Part shown: in pieces, positions 39,287-46,915 of the stretch | Position numbering within the stretch: the stretch's first letter is position 1 | How the letters are laid out: each line of letters starts with the position of its first letter | NCBI GenBank assembly: GCA_021792355.1 | Contig: JAJYUV010000004.1 | Coordinates: forward strand, 1-64,000 | Source: Thermoplasmata archaeon | GTDB lineage: Archaea > Thermoplasmatota > Thermoplasmata > Thermoplasmatales > GCA-001856825 | DNA: 64,000 nt | Reading direction: 5' to 3' | The notes under the pieces: generated by a model | Told to the model about the DNA's origin: nothing | Databases searched by the model: none | Seen by the model: the letters and a program-made list of their open reading frames with translations, nothing else | Position numbers and translations under genes: made by a program

Positions 39287-40212
39287 TCTGTCACTATCGT
39301 TCCCGCTGAACCCTTCAGGGCATCATACATGTTTTCAGCATTCGTGATTATCGCCTTTCTTCCAGTCTTTTCAACGAAGCTTATAGCGGCGTCTATTTTG
39401 GGTAGCATGCTGCCAGTGGCAAAATGACCCTCAGATCTCAGTTTCCTAATTTCCGCCAAATCAATGATTCCAAGCTTTTGTCTGTTGGGTTTGTTGAAAT
39501 TTATGTAGGCAGCATCCACCGCTGTCAGAATAATGAATATGTCCACGTTAAGCTCCACCGCTATGAGTGATGAAGCAAGGTCCTTATCAATCACCGCCTC
39601 CACTCCAACATATCCTCCGTCAGATCTGACGACAGGTATTCCACCACCTCCAACTGCTATAGGGACGAACCTTTCATTCATCAGATATCTTATCTGATCT
39701 ATCTCCACAATGTCCACAGGAACTGGGGACGGAACAACTCTTCTGTAGCCCCTCCCTGCATCCTCTCTCATCACGAAGCCGTTGTTTGCTTCCAGCACCC
39801 TAGCCTCATCCCTTGTGTAGTACTTTCCAACGGGCTTCGTGGGGTTCTTAAAAGCAGGGTCGTTCTTCTCTACAACCGTTCTTGTTATCAGCGTCACAAC
39901 CCTTTTGTTCACTCCATTTTCGTTGAATACCTTCTGGAAGGCAGTTTGCAAGAAATAACCAATGTTTCCCTGTGACATCGCTCCACAGACATCCAACGGC
40001 ATTGCTGGACTGATGGAGCTTGAAAACTCATTCTGAAGCAATATCGCCCCGACTTGAGGTCCATTTCCGTGTGTCAGTACAACTTCATTGTTCCTGAAAA
40101 AGTCGTGAGTTTTCTTTGCAGTCAGCTCCGCTCTGTATATCTGCTCTTCGGCCGTCCCTCTGTCGTATTTTTCTAATAGTGCATTTCCGCCAACTGCTAA
40201 CGTTGCCCTCAT
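39283..40212 (-). CDS. arcC: Carbamate kinase
   Basis: The 309-aa amino-acid-kinase-fold enzyme interconverts carbamoyl phosphate plus ADP with ATP and carbamate. Landmarks are LAVGGNALLEKYDRGTAEEQ at the N terminus, VLTHGNGPQVGAILLQNE, IAVGGGGIPVV with the glycine loop, EAVIDKDLASSLIAVEL, and HFATGSMLPKIDAAISFVE. No arginine deiminase or ornithine carbamoyltransferase gene lies nearby, so its direction in the cell is unknown. Confidence 0.95.
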   Translation of the reverse strand: MRATLAVGGNALLEKYDRGTAEEQIYRAELTAKKTHDFFRNNEVVLTHGNGPQVGAILLQNEFSSSISPAMPLDVCGAMSQGNIGYFLQTAFQKVFNENGVNKRVVTLITRTVVEKNDPAFKNPTKPVGKYYTRDEARVLEANNGFVMREDAGRGYRRVVPSPVPVDIVEIDQIRYLMNERFVPIAVGGGGIPVVRSDGGYVGVEAVIDKDLASSLIAVELNVDIFIILTAVDAAYINFNKPNRQKLGIIDLAEIRKLRSEGHFATGSMLPKIDAAISFVEKTGRKAIITNAENMYDALKGSAGTIVTD

Positions 40213-40387
40213 AGTTTCTTCCTAGAGGAGACCTTAGTTCTTTCGCATTATTGAAAATTACCGTAGGAAATGAACTCGAAAGTCATTAGGTGGAGAGTGA
40301 ATCAGCTTTGCTATCGGTGTGATTTTCTCTTCAAGAAACAACGAAGTGATATATATGCGAAAGAGTAGAAGATTGGGTAGAATTGAA

Positions 40388-41086
40388 ATGACAACATTTG
40401 TGCTGGTTCCTGGAGCTTGGCTAGGATCATGGGTCTGGGGGAGGGTGACGCCGCACTTGCAGAAAGAAGGGAACAGGGTATATCCTGTCACGCTGACTGG
40501 TATGGGAGAACGGGTCCATCTTTTTTCCGCAGACGTAGGTATTGAGACTGCTGTCAACGACGTTATCAACATCATTAGATACAACGAACTGAAGAATGTG
40601 GTCCTTGTCGGCCACAGTTTCGCGACCAAGGTCGTATCAGTCGTGGGAGATAGACTACCAACCATAGTTAAGAAGATAATCTATCTTGATACTTTCAGGC
40701 CGGACAAGATAAGAACTCCTCAGCAGAGTTTCCAGCCAGACGAGTTCGGAGAACTGAAGCCGGGACAGTTAGCAATCCCGTTCACCGACAAGGTGTTAGA
40801 CACGATAGGACGGGACGTAAGAGGTACTGATAAGGAGTGGATGAAATCCCTTGCTACTCCATGGCCCTTAAGATACGCCACTGATCCTATAACCCTGACA
40901 GAGAACTACGATACAATTGAAGCGGCGCATGTATTCTGCACTAAGAGTGATTACGATGTAAAAGATCCCATCACTGGGAAATGGGGGGTCCTGGAAGGTG
41001 AGTACAGGACGATAGAATCAGCCCACTTTCCAATGGTGACAAAGCCTGAGGATACTGCACGGTCATTGATAGATCTCTCGAGTTAA
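40388..41086 (+). CDS. Alpha/beta hydrolase
   Basis: The 232-aa protein begins with FVLVPGAWLGSWVWGRVTP, the oxyanion-hole start of the salicylate-esterase/hydroxynitrile-lyase-like hydrolases. The nucleophile elbow is GHSFA and the catalytic His is in ESAHFPM near the C terminus; an Asp in FCTKSDYD is the probable third residue. There is no signal peptide. ATG 40388 is chosen because the upstream in-frame extension to 40319 lacks homology-like features. The substrate is unknown. Confidence 0.85.
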   Translation: MTTFVLVPGAWLGSWVWGRVTPHLQKEGNRVYPVTLTGMGERVHLFSADVGIETAVNDVINIIRYNELKNVVLVGHSFATKVVSVVGDRLPTIVKKIIYLDTFRPDKIRTPQQSFQPDEFGELKPGQLAIPFTDKVLDTIGRDVRGTDKEWMKSLATPWPLRYATDPITLTENYDTIEAAHVFCTKSDYDVKDPITGKWGVLEGEYRTIESAHFPMVTKPEDTARSLIDLSS

Positions 41087-41141
41087 GACTTATAAAGATG
41101 ATTGGCCTCAATTGATCTTACGGATCACTAACCACCCACGT

Positions 41142-41777
41142 TCACTTAAGGATTCTACCGGTCATTAGGTACCAGATGACCAGATCCATTATTCCAGGCT
41201 CTAGACTATACTTTGATGAAATTTCTAAAAAGAGTTTTTCTTCCCTTTCGTAATCCTTCTTGCTCTTTACCTCGATTTCTCTTCCAAAATAATTTGAAAG
41301 AAACCTCTGTATGTGCTTATCGAGAATTGGGTAATCGAAATAGCCAACATTCCTCAAGAAATGCGATGCTTCTTTCATTCCAATTCCCATATAAGTTTCG
41401 ACGAGCAGGTCTCTTCTCTCCGACGATTCAAGTATCCTTTCAAGCAGGTGCCTTTTCTTGAAGTTCTGAGATATGAATCTAGCCCTTGTGTTTGGGAATC
41501 TGTAACGAGACTCCAAGAGAACCCTCCTTAGACTCCTTTCATCAAATTTTTTAAGTCCGTCCAACAGTTTCTGGTTCTTCAAACCCATCTCTGCAGAAGT
41601 ATTTGCAGTAAGAGTGCAGAACGTCAATTCTGAAAATTTTTTGTCTATAGTTGCAACTCTGTTTCTTGAGAACTCGTCCTTTCTTTCGAGAATGATCCCA
41701 AAAGTGCTCTTATCGTTGATAACCGAAAGAATCCTATTGTCAAGGGATGGAAGCATTGGTTGTGCTATGCTTCTCAC
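41142..41777 (-). CDS. ogg: N-glycosylase/DNA lyase, archaeal Ogg2 type
   Basis: The 211-aa protein is an 8-oxoguanine DNA glycosylase of the HhH-GPD superfamily. The helix-hairpin-helix region has MGIGMKEASHFLRNVGY with the catalytic Lys, and YPILDKHIQRFL carries the catalytic Asp. The N-terminal part (LTANTSAEMGLKNQKLL) also matches Ogg2. It removes oxidised guanine, and the product abasic sites could be handled by Nfo. An ATG at residue 8 is a second possible start. Confidence 0.92.
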   Translation of the reverse strand: MRSIAQPMLPSLDNRILSVINDKSTFGIILERKDEFSRNRVATIDKKFSELTFCTLTANTSAEMGLKNQKLLDGLKKFDERSLRRVLLESRYRFPNTRARFISQNFKKRHLLERILESSERRDLLVETYMGIGMKEASHFLRNVGYFDYPILDKHIQRFLSNYFGREIEVKSKKDYEREEKLFLEISSKYSLEPGIMDLVIWYLMTGRILK

Positions 41778-41877
41778 CTTCTAAATTTTACGTTTTCGAA
41801 TTCTTTCAAATTTCCAAGCTTTAGTCATTAATGGTAGATAAAAGGCTAACCTCTGTTGGAAAAGGCCCTCTACACAA

Positions 41878-41893
41878 ATTATATTTATATTTA
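41878..41893 (+). promoter_or_regulatory. TATA box of the wHTH-DUF373-mptE-Mut7C-pelA operon
   Basis: TTATATTTATATTTAA is one of the strongest TATA-like elements in the window. It is centred about 36 bases before the ATG at 41923, leaving room for a short leader with GGTGA just before the start codon. Confidence 0.55.
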
Positions 41894-41922
41894 ATAGCTA
41901 TACAATATTACGGTGAATATAA

Positions 41923-42138
41923 ATGGGCGATCTTACACCATTTGCTCAAAAAGTCTACGACTCCCTTAAAAGACTGGGCTCTACCTCCGAAGATAAAATG
42001 AAAACGGCAGACGACATCATGAAAGCAAGTTCTATGGGAAAAGGTCTCGTCACCAACGCACTTCAAGAACTACTGAACAAGGGTTACGTGAAGAGAGTGG
42101 TCAGGCAGAAAAGTGCGGGGTATTTTGTAGTCAAATGA
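41923..42138 (+). CDS. Small winged-helix DNA-binding protein
   Basis: The 71-aa protein has a single winged-helix-like fold: a first helix (FAQKVYDSLKRLG), TADDIMKASSMGKGLVTNAL as the helix-turn-helix, and a wing VVRQKSAGYFVVK. Its small size with no other domain is typical of euryarchaeal operon regulators. It overlaps the DUF373 gene by four bases and is first in a five-gene run, so it might autoregulate that operon (inference). Confidence 0.8.
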   Translation: MGDLTPFAQKVYDSLKRLGSTSEDKMKTADDIMKASSMGKGLVTNALQELLNKGYVKRVVRQKSAGYFVVK

Positions 42139-43307
42139 GCAAGACTTTAGTCCTCTGCGTGGACAGGGACAATGATTTTGGAGAAAAGGCCGGAGTAAAG
42201 TCCCCTATTGTCGGTAGGGAGAACAATATTGCTGCTGCCAATGCCCTGATGCTAAGTGACCCGGAAGATTCAGATTCAAACGCCCTCTTTTCAGCCATAT
42301 CTACATACGACACACTATCCAAATCCGGAGACGATGTCGAGATTGCAACATTATGCGGCGACAAGAACGTTGGGGTGGTTTCAGATGAAATCCTGGGAAG
42401 GCAGATAGACCAAGTCGTTTCTTCAGTGAATCCAGTAGATGTGATTGTTGTCTCAGACGGTGCGGAGGATGAATTCATACTTCCGCTCATCCAGAGCAGA
42501 GTCAAGATTAGAGCTATAAAGAGGGTGACTGTTAGACAGGCCCCCCAGATAGAATCGATGTACTATATCGTAGTAAAAGCACTAAAGGAAGAGAAATTTC
42601 TGAAGAAGGTCCTGGTTCCCATAGGAGTGGCATTCCTGGTTTTTGGGATGACGATCCTTTTCGTACTCGGGTTGAGAGTATATCTGTACGGACTAAGCAG
42701 TCTTGACCCTACTACAACGGCATTTATGGCAGTCATGAGTGCCATCGGGATATATTTTCTCGGAAAGGCTTACTCGACAGGAAAGAAAATAACAGACACA
42801 TTCTCTACGCTGGTGGAGGAATTTGTAAACACTAGAGTCACGGTGTTTTCGTTATTGATTGCAATAGCAACATTCGCCTACGGCGTTTACATAGGTCTAG
42901 ACGTAGCATTTCACACGAGGGGAGTTGTACCTGGTCTTATCTATTTGATCTACAGATTGGTTCCATTCACAATAGCTGCCATACTGATATTTGACTTAGG
43001 TAGAATCGTCGAAGGCTTCCTTATCTTTGAAAAGGGGAAGAGGTCAGAAGCAATAAAGTCATACTTGCTTTCAGCATCATTCTACATAAGCTTCTTTGCA
43101 GCTGTCTTGGGCCTGCTATCTTTTGTGACTTATGGATTCCAGACTGGAGTTGCGAGGACTGATACGCTTGGTCTCGCTATCGTTCTGACGGTTCTCGGAG
43201 TTGCCCTCGGCGTAGTTATATCGATCCTCAGAAGGAAATATGCGAAGGGAAATCAAGTACTCGATTCAGAACGTGAAACTGCACAGAAAAATAGTCGCCA
43301 CGTTTAA
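42135..43307 (+). CDS. DUF373 family membrane protein
   Basis: The 390-aa protein matches archaeal DUF373. A soluble N-terminal half (1-150) begins TLVLCVDRDNDFGEKAGVKS and contains IVVSDGAEDEFILPLIQSR. It is followed by about seven membrane helices (about 160-370) and a basic cytoplasmic tail. Its function is unknown. It is translationally coupled to the winged-helix gene and overlaps mptE by up to 68 bases. Confidence 0.88.
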   Translation: MSKTLVLCVDRDNDFGEKAGVKSPIVGRENNIAAANALMLSDPEDSDSNALFSAISTYDTLSKSGDDVEIATLCGDKNVGVVSDEILGRQIDQVVSSVNPVDVIVVSDGAEDEFILPLIQSRVKIRAIKRVTVRQAPQIESMYYIVVKALKEEKFLKKVLVPIGVAFLVFGMTILFVLGLRVYLYGLSSLDPTTTAFMAVMSAIGIYFLGKAYSTGKKITDTFSTLVEEFVNTRVTVFSLLIAIATFAYGVYIGLDVAFHTRGVVPGLIYLIYRLVPFTIAAILIFDLGRIVEGFLIFEKGKRSEAIKSYLLSASFYISFFAAVLGLLSFVTYGFQTGVARTDTLGLAIVLTVLGVALGVVISILRRKYAKGNQVLDSERETAQKNSRHV

Positions 43308-43863
43308 TTATAATCCTTATCGCGACTTTCTTGCAGGTATCGAACTGAACGATCTGATCAAGTCTGACCTATGGGATAAACTTCCGAGGGAGAGTGTAGT
43401 CAGCGTGATAGGTCCTTCAAATCCCTCAAATGATCCTGAGGGTTACGTGATAGTGGCAGATTCTGCACTCAGATACTATTCTGGAAGATACGACATGATT
43501 GTCTCAGATCTGGACGGCCCTATTGAAAAGATAATTGATAGCAAGGATTGCATAAAAGTGATTCACGCGCATGGGGACAACATTGAAAAGCTGAGGAAAT
43601 ATGTTCCAGAGATGAGTGGTACTGTTCTCGGCACGACACAAAGCATCCCTCTTCAGAAAGTGAAAAACATAGGGGGATTTACTGATGGAGATCGGAGCGT
43701 GATAATGGGCATCCTGATGGGAGCAGAGAAGATATACATTTACGGATTTGATTATTCGAAGCCCGTAGATGAACCAGCCAATATAAAGCTCAAAAAAATG
43801 TTGTTCGGTAAAGAGATAATAGAAAACAAAAAGGGGCCGGTGATAGAGTATCTGACAAAATGA
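43240..43863 (+). CDS. mptE: 6-hydroxymethylpterin diphosphokinase, MptE-like
   Basis: The 207-aa protein matches the archaeal MptE family (PF01973), which phosphorylates 6-hydroxymethyl-dihydropterin in folate or methanopterin-type cofactor synthesis. Landmarks are VSVIGPSNP, VIVADSALRYY, MIVSDLDGPI, VIHAHGDNIE and NIGGFTDGDRSVIMGILMGA. The ATG at 43240 gives a 68-base overlap with DUF373; an in-frame GTG at 43273 would halve it. Its stop overlaps the next gene by four bases. Confidence 0.9.
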   Translation: MRREIKYSIQNVKLHRKIVATFNYNPYRDFLAGIELNDLIKSDLWDKLPRESVVSVIGPSNPSNDPEGYVIVADSALRYYSGRYDMIVSDLDGPIEKIIDSKDCIKVIHAHGDNIEKLRKYVPEMSGTVLGTTQSIPLQKVKNIGGFTDGDRSVIMGILMGAEKIYIYGFDYSKPVDEPANIKLKKMLFGKEIIENKKGPVIEYLTK

Positions 43864-44297
43864 TAGTCGTAGACAGTATGCTAGGAAAATTATCGAGATA
43901 TCTAAGGATGATTGGCTACGAAGTAGAATACATAGGCAACGATAAGGACGATTCTTATATCATTGGCATATCCACTGATAAATTGATACTAACGAGGGAT
44001 AGACAGTTGCACGAACGAGTTGGCAATTCCATACTCCTCAAGTCGTATAAGCCCGTAGAACAGCTTGCAGAACTTAAGGATAAGCTCCCGCCGGCCGAAC
44101 ATGGATTTATGGAGTTGTGCAGTCTTTGCGGGAGAGCCGTTGAGAAGATAGAGAAAGGTGATGAATTTCCAGACTACGTTAATAGGACGGCTTCAGAAAT
44201 ATTCTACTGCAAAAACTGTGACAAGTACTACTGGTATGGTAGTCACACGGATAACTTCAGAAAGACCCTGGAGAAAGTCGGATATGAAATTCACTGA
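43860..44297 (+). CDS. Mut7-C RNase domain protein with zinc ribbon
   Basis: The 145-aa protein matches the Mut7-C/PIN-like RNase family. The acidic nuclease start is VVDSMLGKLSRYLRMIGYEV, and STDKLILTRDRQLHERV carries the second acidic site. A C-terminal zinc ribbon has CSLCG and CKNC. An RNA-cleaving role is inferred from the family. It lies between mptE and pelA, overlapping both; being next to Pelota hints at RNA surveillance. Confidence 0.9.
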   Translation: MIVVDSMLGKLSRYLRMIGYEVEYIGNDKDDSYIIGISTDKLILTRDRQLHERVGNSILLKSYKPVEQLAELKDKLPPAEHGFMELCSLCGRAVEKIEKGDEFPDYVNRTASEIFYCKNCDKYYWYGSHTDNFRKTLEKVGYEIH

Positions 44298-45285
44298 ACA
44301 CGAGGATGTTGTTAACATAGAGATAGCTGGAGGAGAAGACCTATGGTATCTCTCGCTCCTGATGAAAGAAGGAGACGTACTAATTTCTGAGGTACTAAGA
44401 AGAGTTGAAAGGAAGGACGATGTGCTGAGAAACAAGAAGACTGAGCGTGAGAGGATTAAAGTTTCTATTAGAATAGAAAGCATAGAGTTCATGGAACTTT
44501 CTTCAAGACTGCACATACTAGGTCAGATAACAGGCGGACCTGAGGATTATATAGGAGAACATCAATCTATAAATGTAGAGCCGGGCAGTGTGGTGTCAGT
44601 TGTCCCGCAGGACAAAGAAAAATTTATCAGGAACCTAGAAGAGTCATCAAACCTCACAAATTCTACTGTTCTTGTGCTCTCCACCGACGACCAGAACATT
44701 TCCCTCTATGGAATAACGGAATCTAAGAATGAACTTGTCTGGAGAATACAGACGGGCTCCGGGAAAATGTACGATGGCAAGGAGAACAGCTACCGCGACG
44801 AATTTCTTGAGAAGATGGAGAAGTACAAACAATCAGAGATCTATGTTATTGGGCCCTCAATATTCAGAGATTCGACCTCTAAATTACTCTCCCAGAATGG
44901 CTTCAAGTCAATAAACTCACAGGTAGGTGGCTCAGAAGAGGATGGAATTCGGGAACTACTCCAGGAAGGTGTCGTTAATCTCAGGAGAAGCGCCGAAAGC
45001 AAGCTTGTGGCAGATTTTCTGAAAGGAGTTGGAAGCGGAATATCCTGTTACGGGAGAAAAGATGTAGAGAAATCACTTGAAATGCGTGCTGTATCTACTC
45101 TTTTGATTTCAGACAAATTCTTCAGAGGGTCTTCTGCGGCCAGTTTCATGGAAAAATGCTATCAGGGTGGGTGCAAACTATTCGTCGTCCATAGTTCTTG
45201 GGAAACCGGGAAAATAGTGGATTCCTATGGAGGAGCCGTAGCAGTCCTGAGATATCGGATGGACTTTTCACCCGCCAGAGAATGA
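44284..45285 (+). CDS. pelA: Ribosome rescue factor Pelota (Dom34)
   Basis: Pelota binds stalled ribosomes and, with ABCE1, splits them. The 333-aa product has the N-terminal Sm-like domain (DLWYLSLLMKEGDVL, then IKVSIRIESIEF and LHILGQITGG), a central domain, and a C-terminal eRF1-like domain (LLISDKFFRG and the GAVAVLRYRMDF end). No GGQ is expected or seen. ATG 44284 is the true start; the longer frame upstream overlaps the Mut7-C gene and has no family match. Its end overlaps the opposite-strand SAMP gene by 18 bases. Confidence 0.95.
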   Translation: MKFTEHEDVVNIEIAGGEDLWYLSLLMKEGDVLISEVLRRVERKDDVLRNKKTERERIKVSIRIESIEFMELSSRLHILGQITGGPEDYIGEHQSINVEPGSVVSVVPQDKEKFIRNLEESSNLTNSTVLVLSTDDQNISLYGITESKNELVWRIQTGSGKMYDGKENSYRDEFLEKMEKYKQSEIYVIGPSIFRDSTSKLLSQNGFKSINSQVGGSEEDGIRELLQEGVVNLRRSAESKLVADFLKGVGSGISCYGRKDVEKSLEMRAVSTLLISDKFFRGSSAASFMEKCYQGGCKLFVVHSSWETGKIVDSYGGAVAVLRYRMDFSPARE

Positions 45286-45465
45286 TTTTATGATGGTTAT
45301 ATCATCTCCATCGCCGATCGGTGCATCCTCGGGGACAGGCTTGCCGTTCTTCAGTATAATCGTTGAACTTGAGTTTAACCCAAGTTGTTTCAGGATGACT
45401 TCCCCTTTACAGTTTCCTTGAACATAGACTTCTTTTTCTTCCCCGAGTATCTTCACTTTCGTCAT
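45268..45465 (-). CDS. Ubiquitin-like small archaeal modifier protein (SAMP/ThiS/MoaD fold)
   Basis: The 65-aa protein has the beta-grasp pattern of SAMP/Urm1/ThiS: an N-terminal VKILGEEKEVYV strand pair, a helix around VILKQLGL, the ILKNGKPVPEDAPIGDGDDI turn, and a terminal SFSGG with the diglycine used for activation. Such proteins tag other proteins or carry sulfur for tRNA thiolation or cofactors. ATG 45465 is the start; the open frame further upstream is not protein-like. No E1-like gene is in the window. Confidence 0.88.
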   Translation of the reverse strand: MTKVKILGEEKEVYVQGNCKGEVILKQLGLNSSSTIILKNGKPVPEDAPIGDGDDITIIKSFSGG

Positions 45466-45572
45466 CGTATTTACTTGTCGGCGATTGCTTGGTCGATAAA
45501 AACCTTGACTGACCTTCAATGCCAAGGTGGGCAAACCCGAAGTTAAAATATGGGTTAGGAATTTCATTTGCA

Positions 45573-46385
45573 TTGCCAAACCTCGTAGATGATAGGAATA
45601 AGGAGGTCAGGGTACCAGAGCAAGCGGAGAGGATAATCAGTCTAAGTCCTTCAATAACGGAAATCCTATTCGAACTGGGACTTGGAGATAAAGTGGTGGG
45701 AGTGACACCTTTTTGTGTGAGACCCGCTGAGGCAGCAAAGAAGAAAAAGGTCGCAAGTTATGGATATGCAAGCATTGAACAGTTCGAGAAATTGAAACCG
45801 GACATAATCTTGACAGTGACTGGGTACCAGAACGCGGTAGCAGACTCGCTTGCATCTCATTTCCCAACGTTTTCCTTCCGTTTGCCATCCTCGCTTGCGG
45901 GAGTAATTGACTTGGTAACAAAAGTCGGAGTCGTGACTAGAGAAGAAGAGAATGGAAGGAGACTCGAAAGATCTCTTATGGGAGAAGTAAGCAAACTGAA
46001 GATTGGTCGAGAAAAATCGGTATATTTTGAATGCGACCTAGGAGGACCTATAAGTTTCGGATCACTGTCGTACATCACGGATGTTTTAAGTTTTATGAAT
46101 TTCAAATCCGTGTACTCAAACAGTCCCGTTGAATGGCTAAATCCTGACTTGAATTATGTAAGAGAACAAGATCCAGAATATGTGATATTGGAACCAAAAA
46201 TGTTCTCCAAAAGAGATATGGGGATCGTAGACAAGCTGGTTTCAGCAAGAGGATGGAAGGACATTTCCGCATATAGAAATCATAGAATATTTTTGACTCC
46301 CGGAAGATACGACTTCTTTGCTCATCACGGTCCATCTCTTATTAGAGAAGTACTTCCCTGGCTACAAAAATTGGAATCATCGTAG
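45573..46385 (+). CDS. BtuF/TroA-like substrate-binding protein without signal peptide
   Basis: The 270-aa product has the helical-backbone metal/vitamin-B12 receptor fold of periplasmic BtuF-type proteins: AERIISLSPSITEILFELGL, VVGVTPFCVRP, QFEKLKPDIILTVTGYQ, then a long linker helix and the late NHRIFLTPGRYDFFAHHGPS. A TTG at 45573 is the likely start; no N-terminal signal peptide or lipobox is visible, and no ABC permease or ATPase gene is near. It may act inside the cell or use a missed leader. The ligand (corrinoid or iron chelate) is unknown. Confidence 0.8.
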   Translation: MPNLVDDRNKEVRVPEQAERIISLSPSITEILFELGLGDKVVGVTPFCVRPAEAAKKKKVASYGYASIEQFEKLKPDIILTVTGYQNAVADSLASHFPTFSFRLPSSLAGVIDLVTKVGVVTREEENGRRLERSLMGEVSKLKIGREKSVYFECDLGGPISFGSLSYITDVLSFMNFKSVYSNSPVEWLNPDLNYVREQDPEYVILEPKMFSKRDMGIVDKLVSARGWKDISAYRNHRIFLTPGRYDFFAHHGPSLIREVLPWLQKLESS

Positions 46386-46678
46386 GTATTTTTCAGCCTC
46401 AGAAAATCTTTCGGTTCAGTGGGATTGTTTTAGAAAAATAAATAAACCTTCTGGTAAAAGTGGAAGAAGTTTTGGAAAAGATGAGATAAATTCATTTATC
46501 ACAAAATATATTAATTGAAACTAACAAAGTGAAACACAAAGAATATGTATAACAAAAAAATAAGGTTGAGCAATTCCAGAGGTTTAAAATGAGTTTGTGT
46601 AAAAATTCAAATATTGTACGGACTAAATGCTTTGGATTGCTGGAGGGCTAGATTTTTACGGCTAAGTATAATATTTTG
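46386..46678. other. AT-rich intergenic region before the RNA polymerase operon
   Basis: This stretch has no supported gene. It is A/T-rich and should contain the promoter of rpoH-B-A1-A2. Several TATA-like words occur (for example around 46585 and 46665), but I cannot single one out. Confidence 0.4.
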
Positions 46679-46912
46679 ATGCACGAGATGGTTCCCGAGC
46701 ACTGGTTGGTCGCGGTCAAGGATGAAGAGAGTATTTTAAAATCGCTGGGAGTGACCAAGGGGCAGCTTCCAAAAATAAGAAAGTCAGATCCAGTCATTAA
46801 GGCTCTGGAAAAAGTTGAGGGGGAAATAGTTCCAGGCAGAATCATAGAGATAGTTAGGAAGAGTAGGACCAGAGGAATTGCCAAGATATATAGGACTGTG
46901 ATAGGTGAATAA
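46679..46912 (+). CDS. rpoH: DNA-directed RNA polymerase subunit H (Rpo5)
   Basis: The 77-aa product is the archaeal counterpart of the C-terminal half of Rpb5. HEMVPEHWLVAV near the start, the GVTKGQLPKIRKSDPVIKAL core, and the end RIIEIVRKSRTRGIAKIYRT are diagnostic. It is the first gene of the main polymerase operon and is followed three bases later by rpoB, as in most euryarchaea. Confidence 0.96.
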   Translation: MHEMVPEHWLVAVKDEESILKSLGVTKGQLPKIRKSDPVIKALEKVEGEIVPGRIIEIVRKSRTRGIAKIYRTVIGE

Positions 46913-46915
46913 TAG

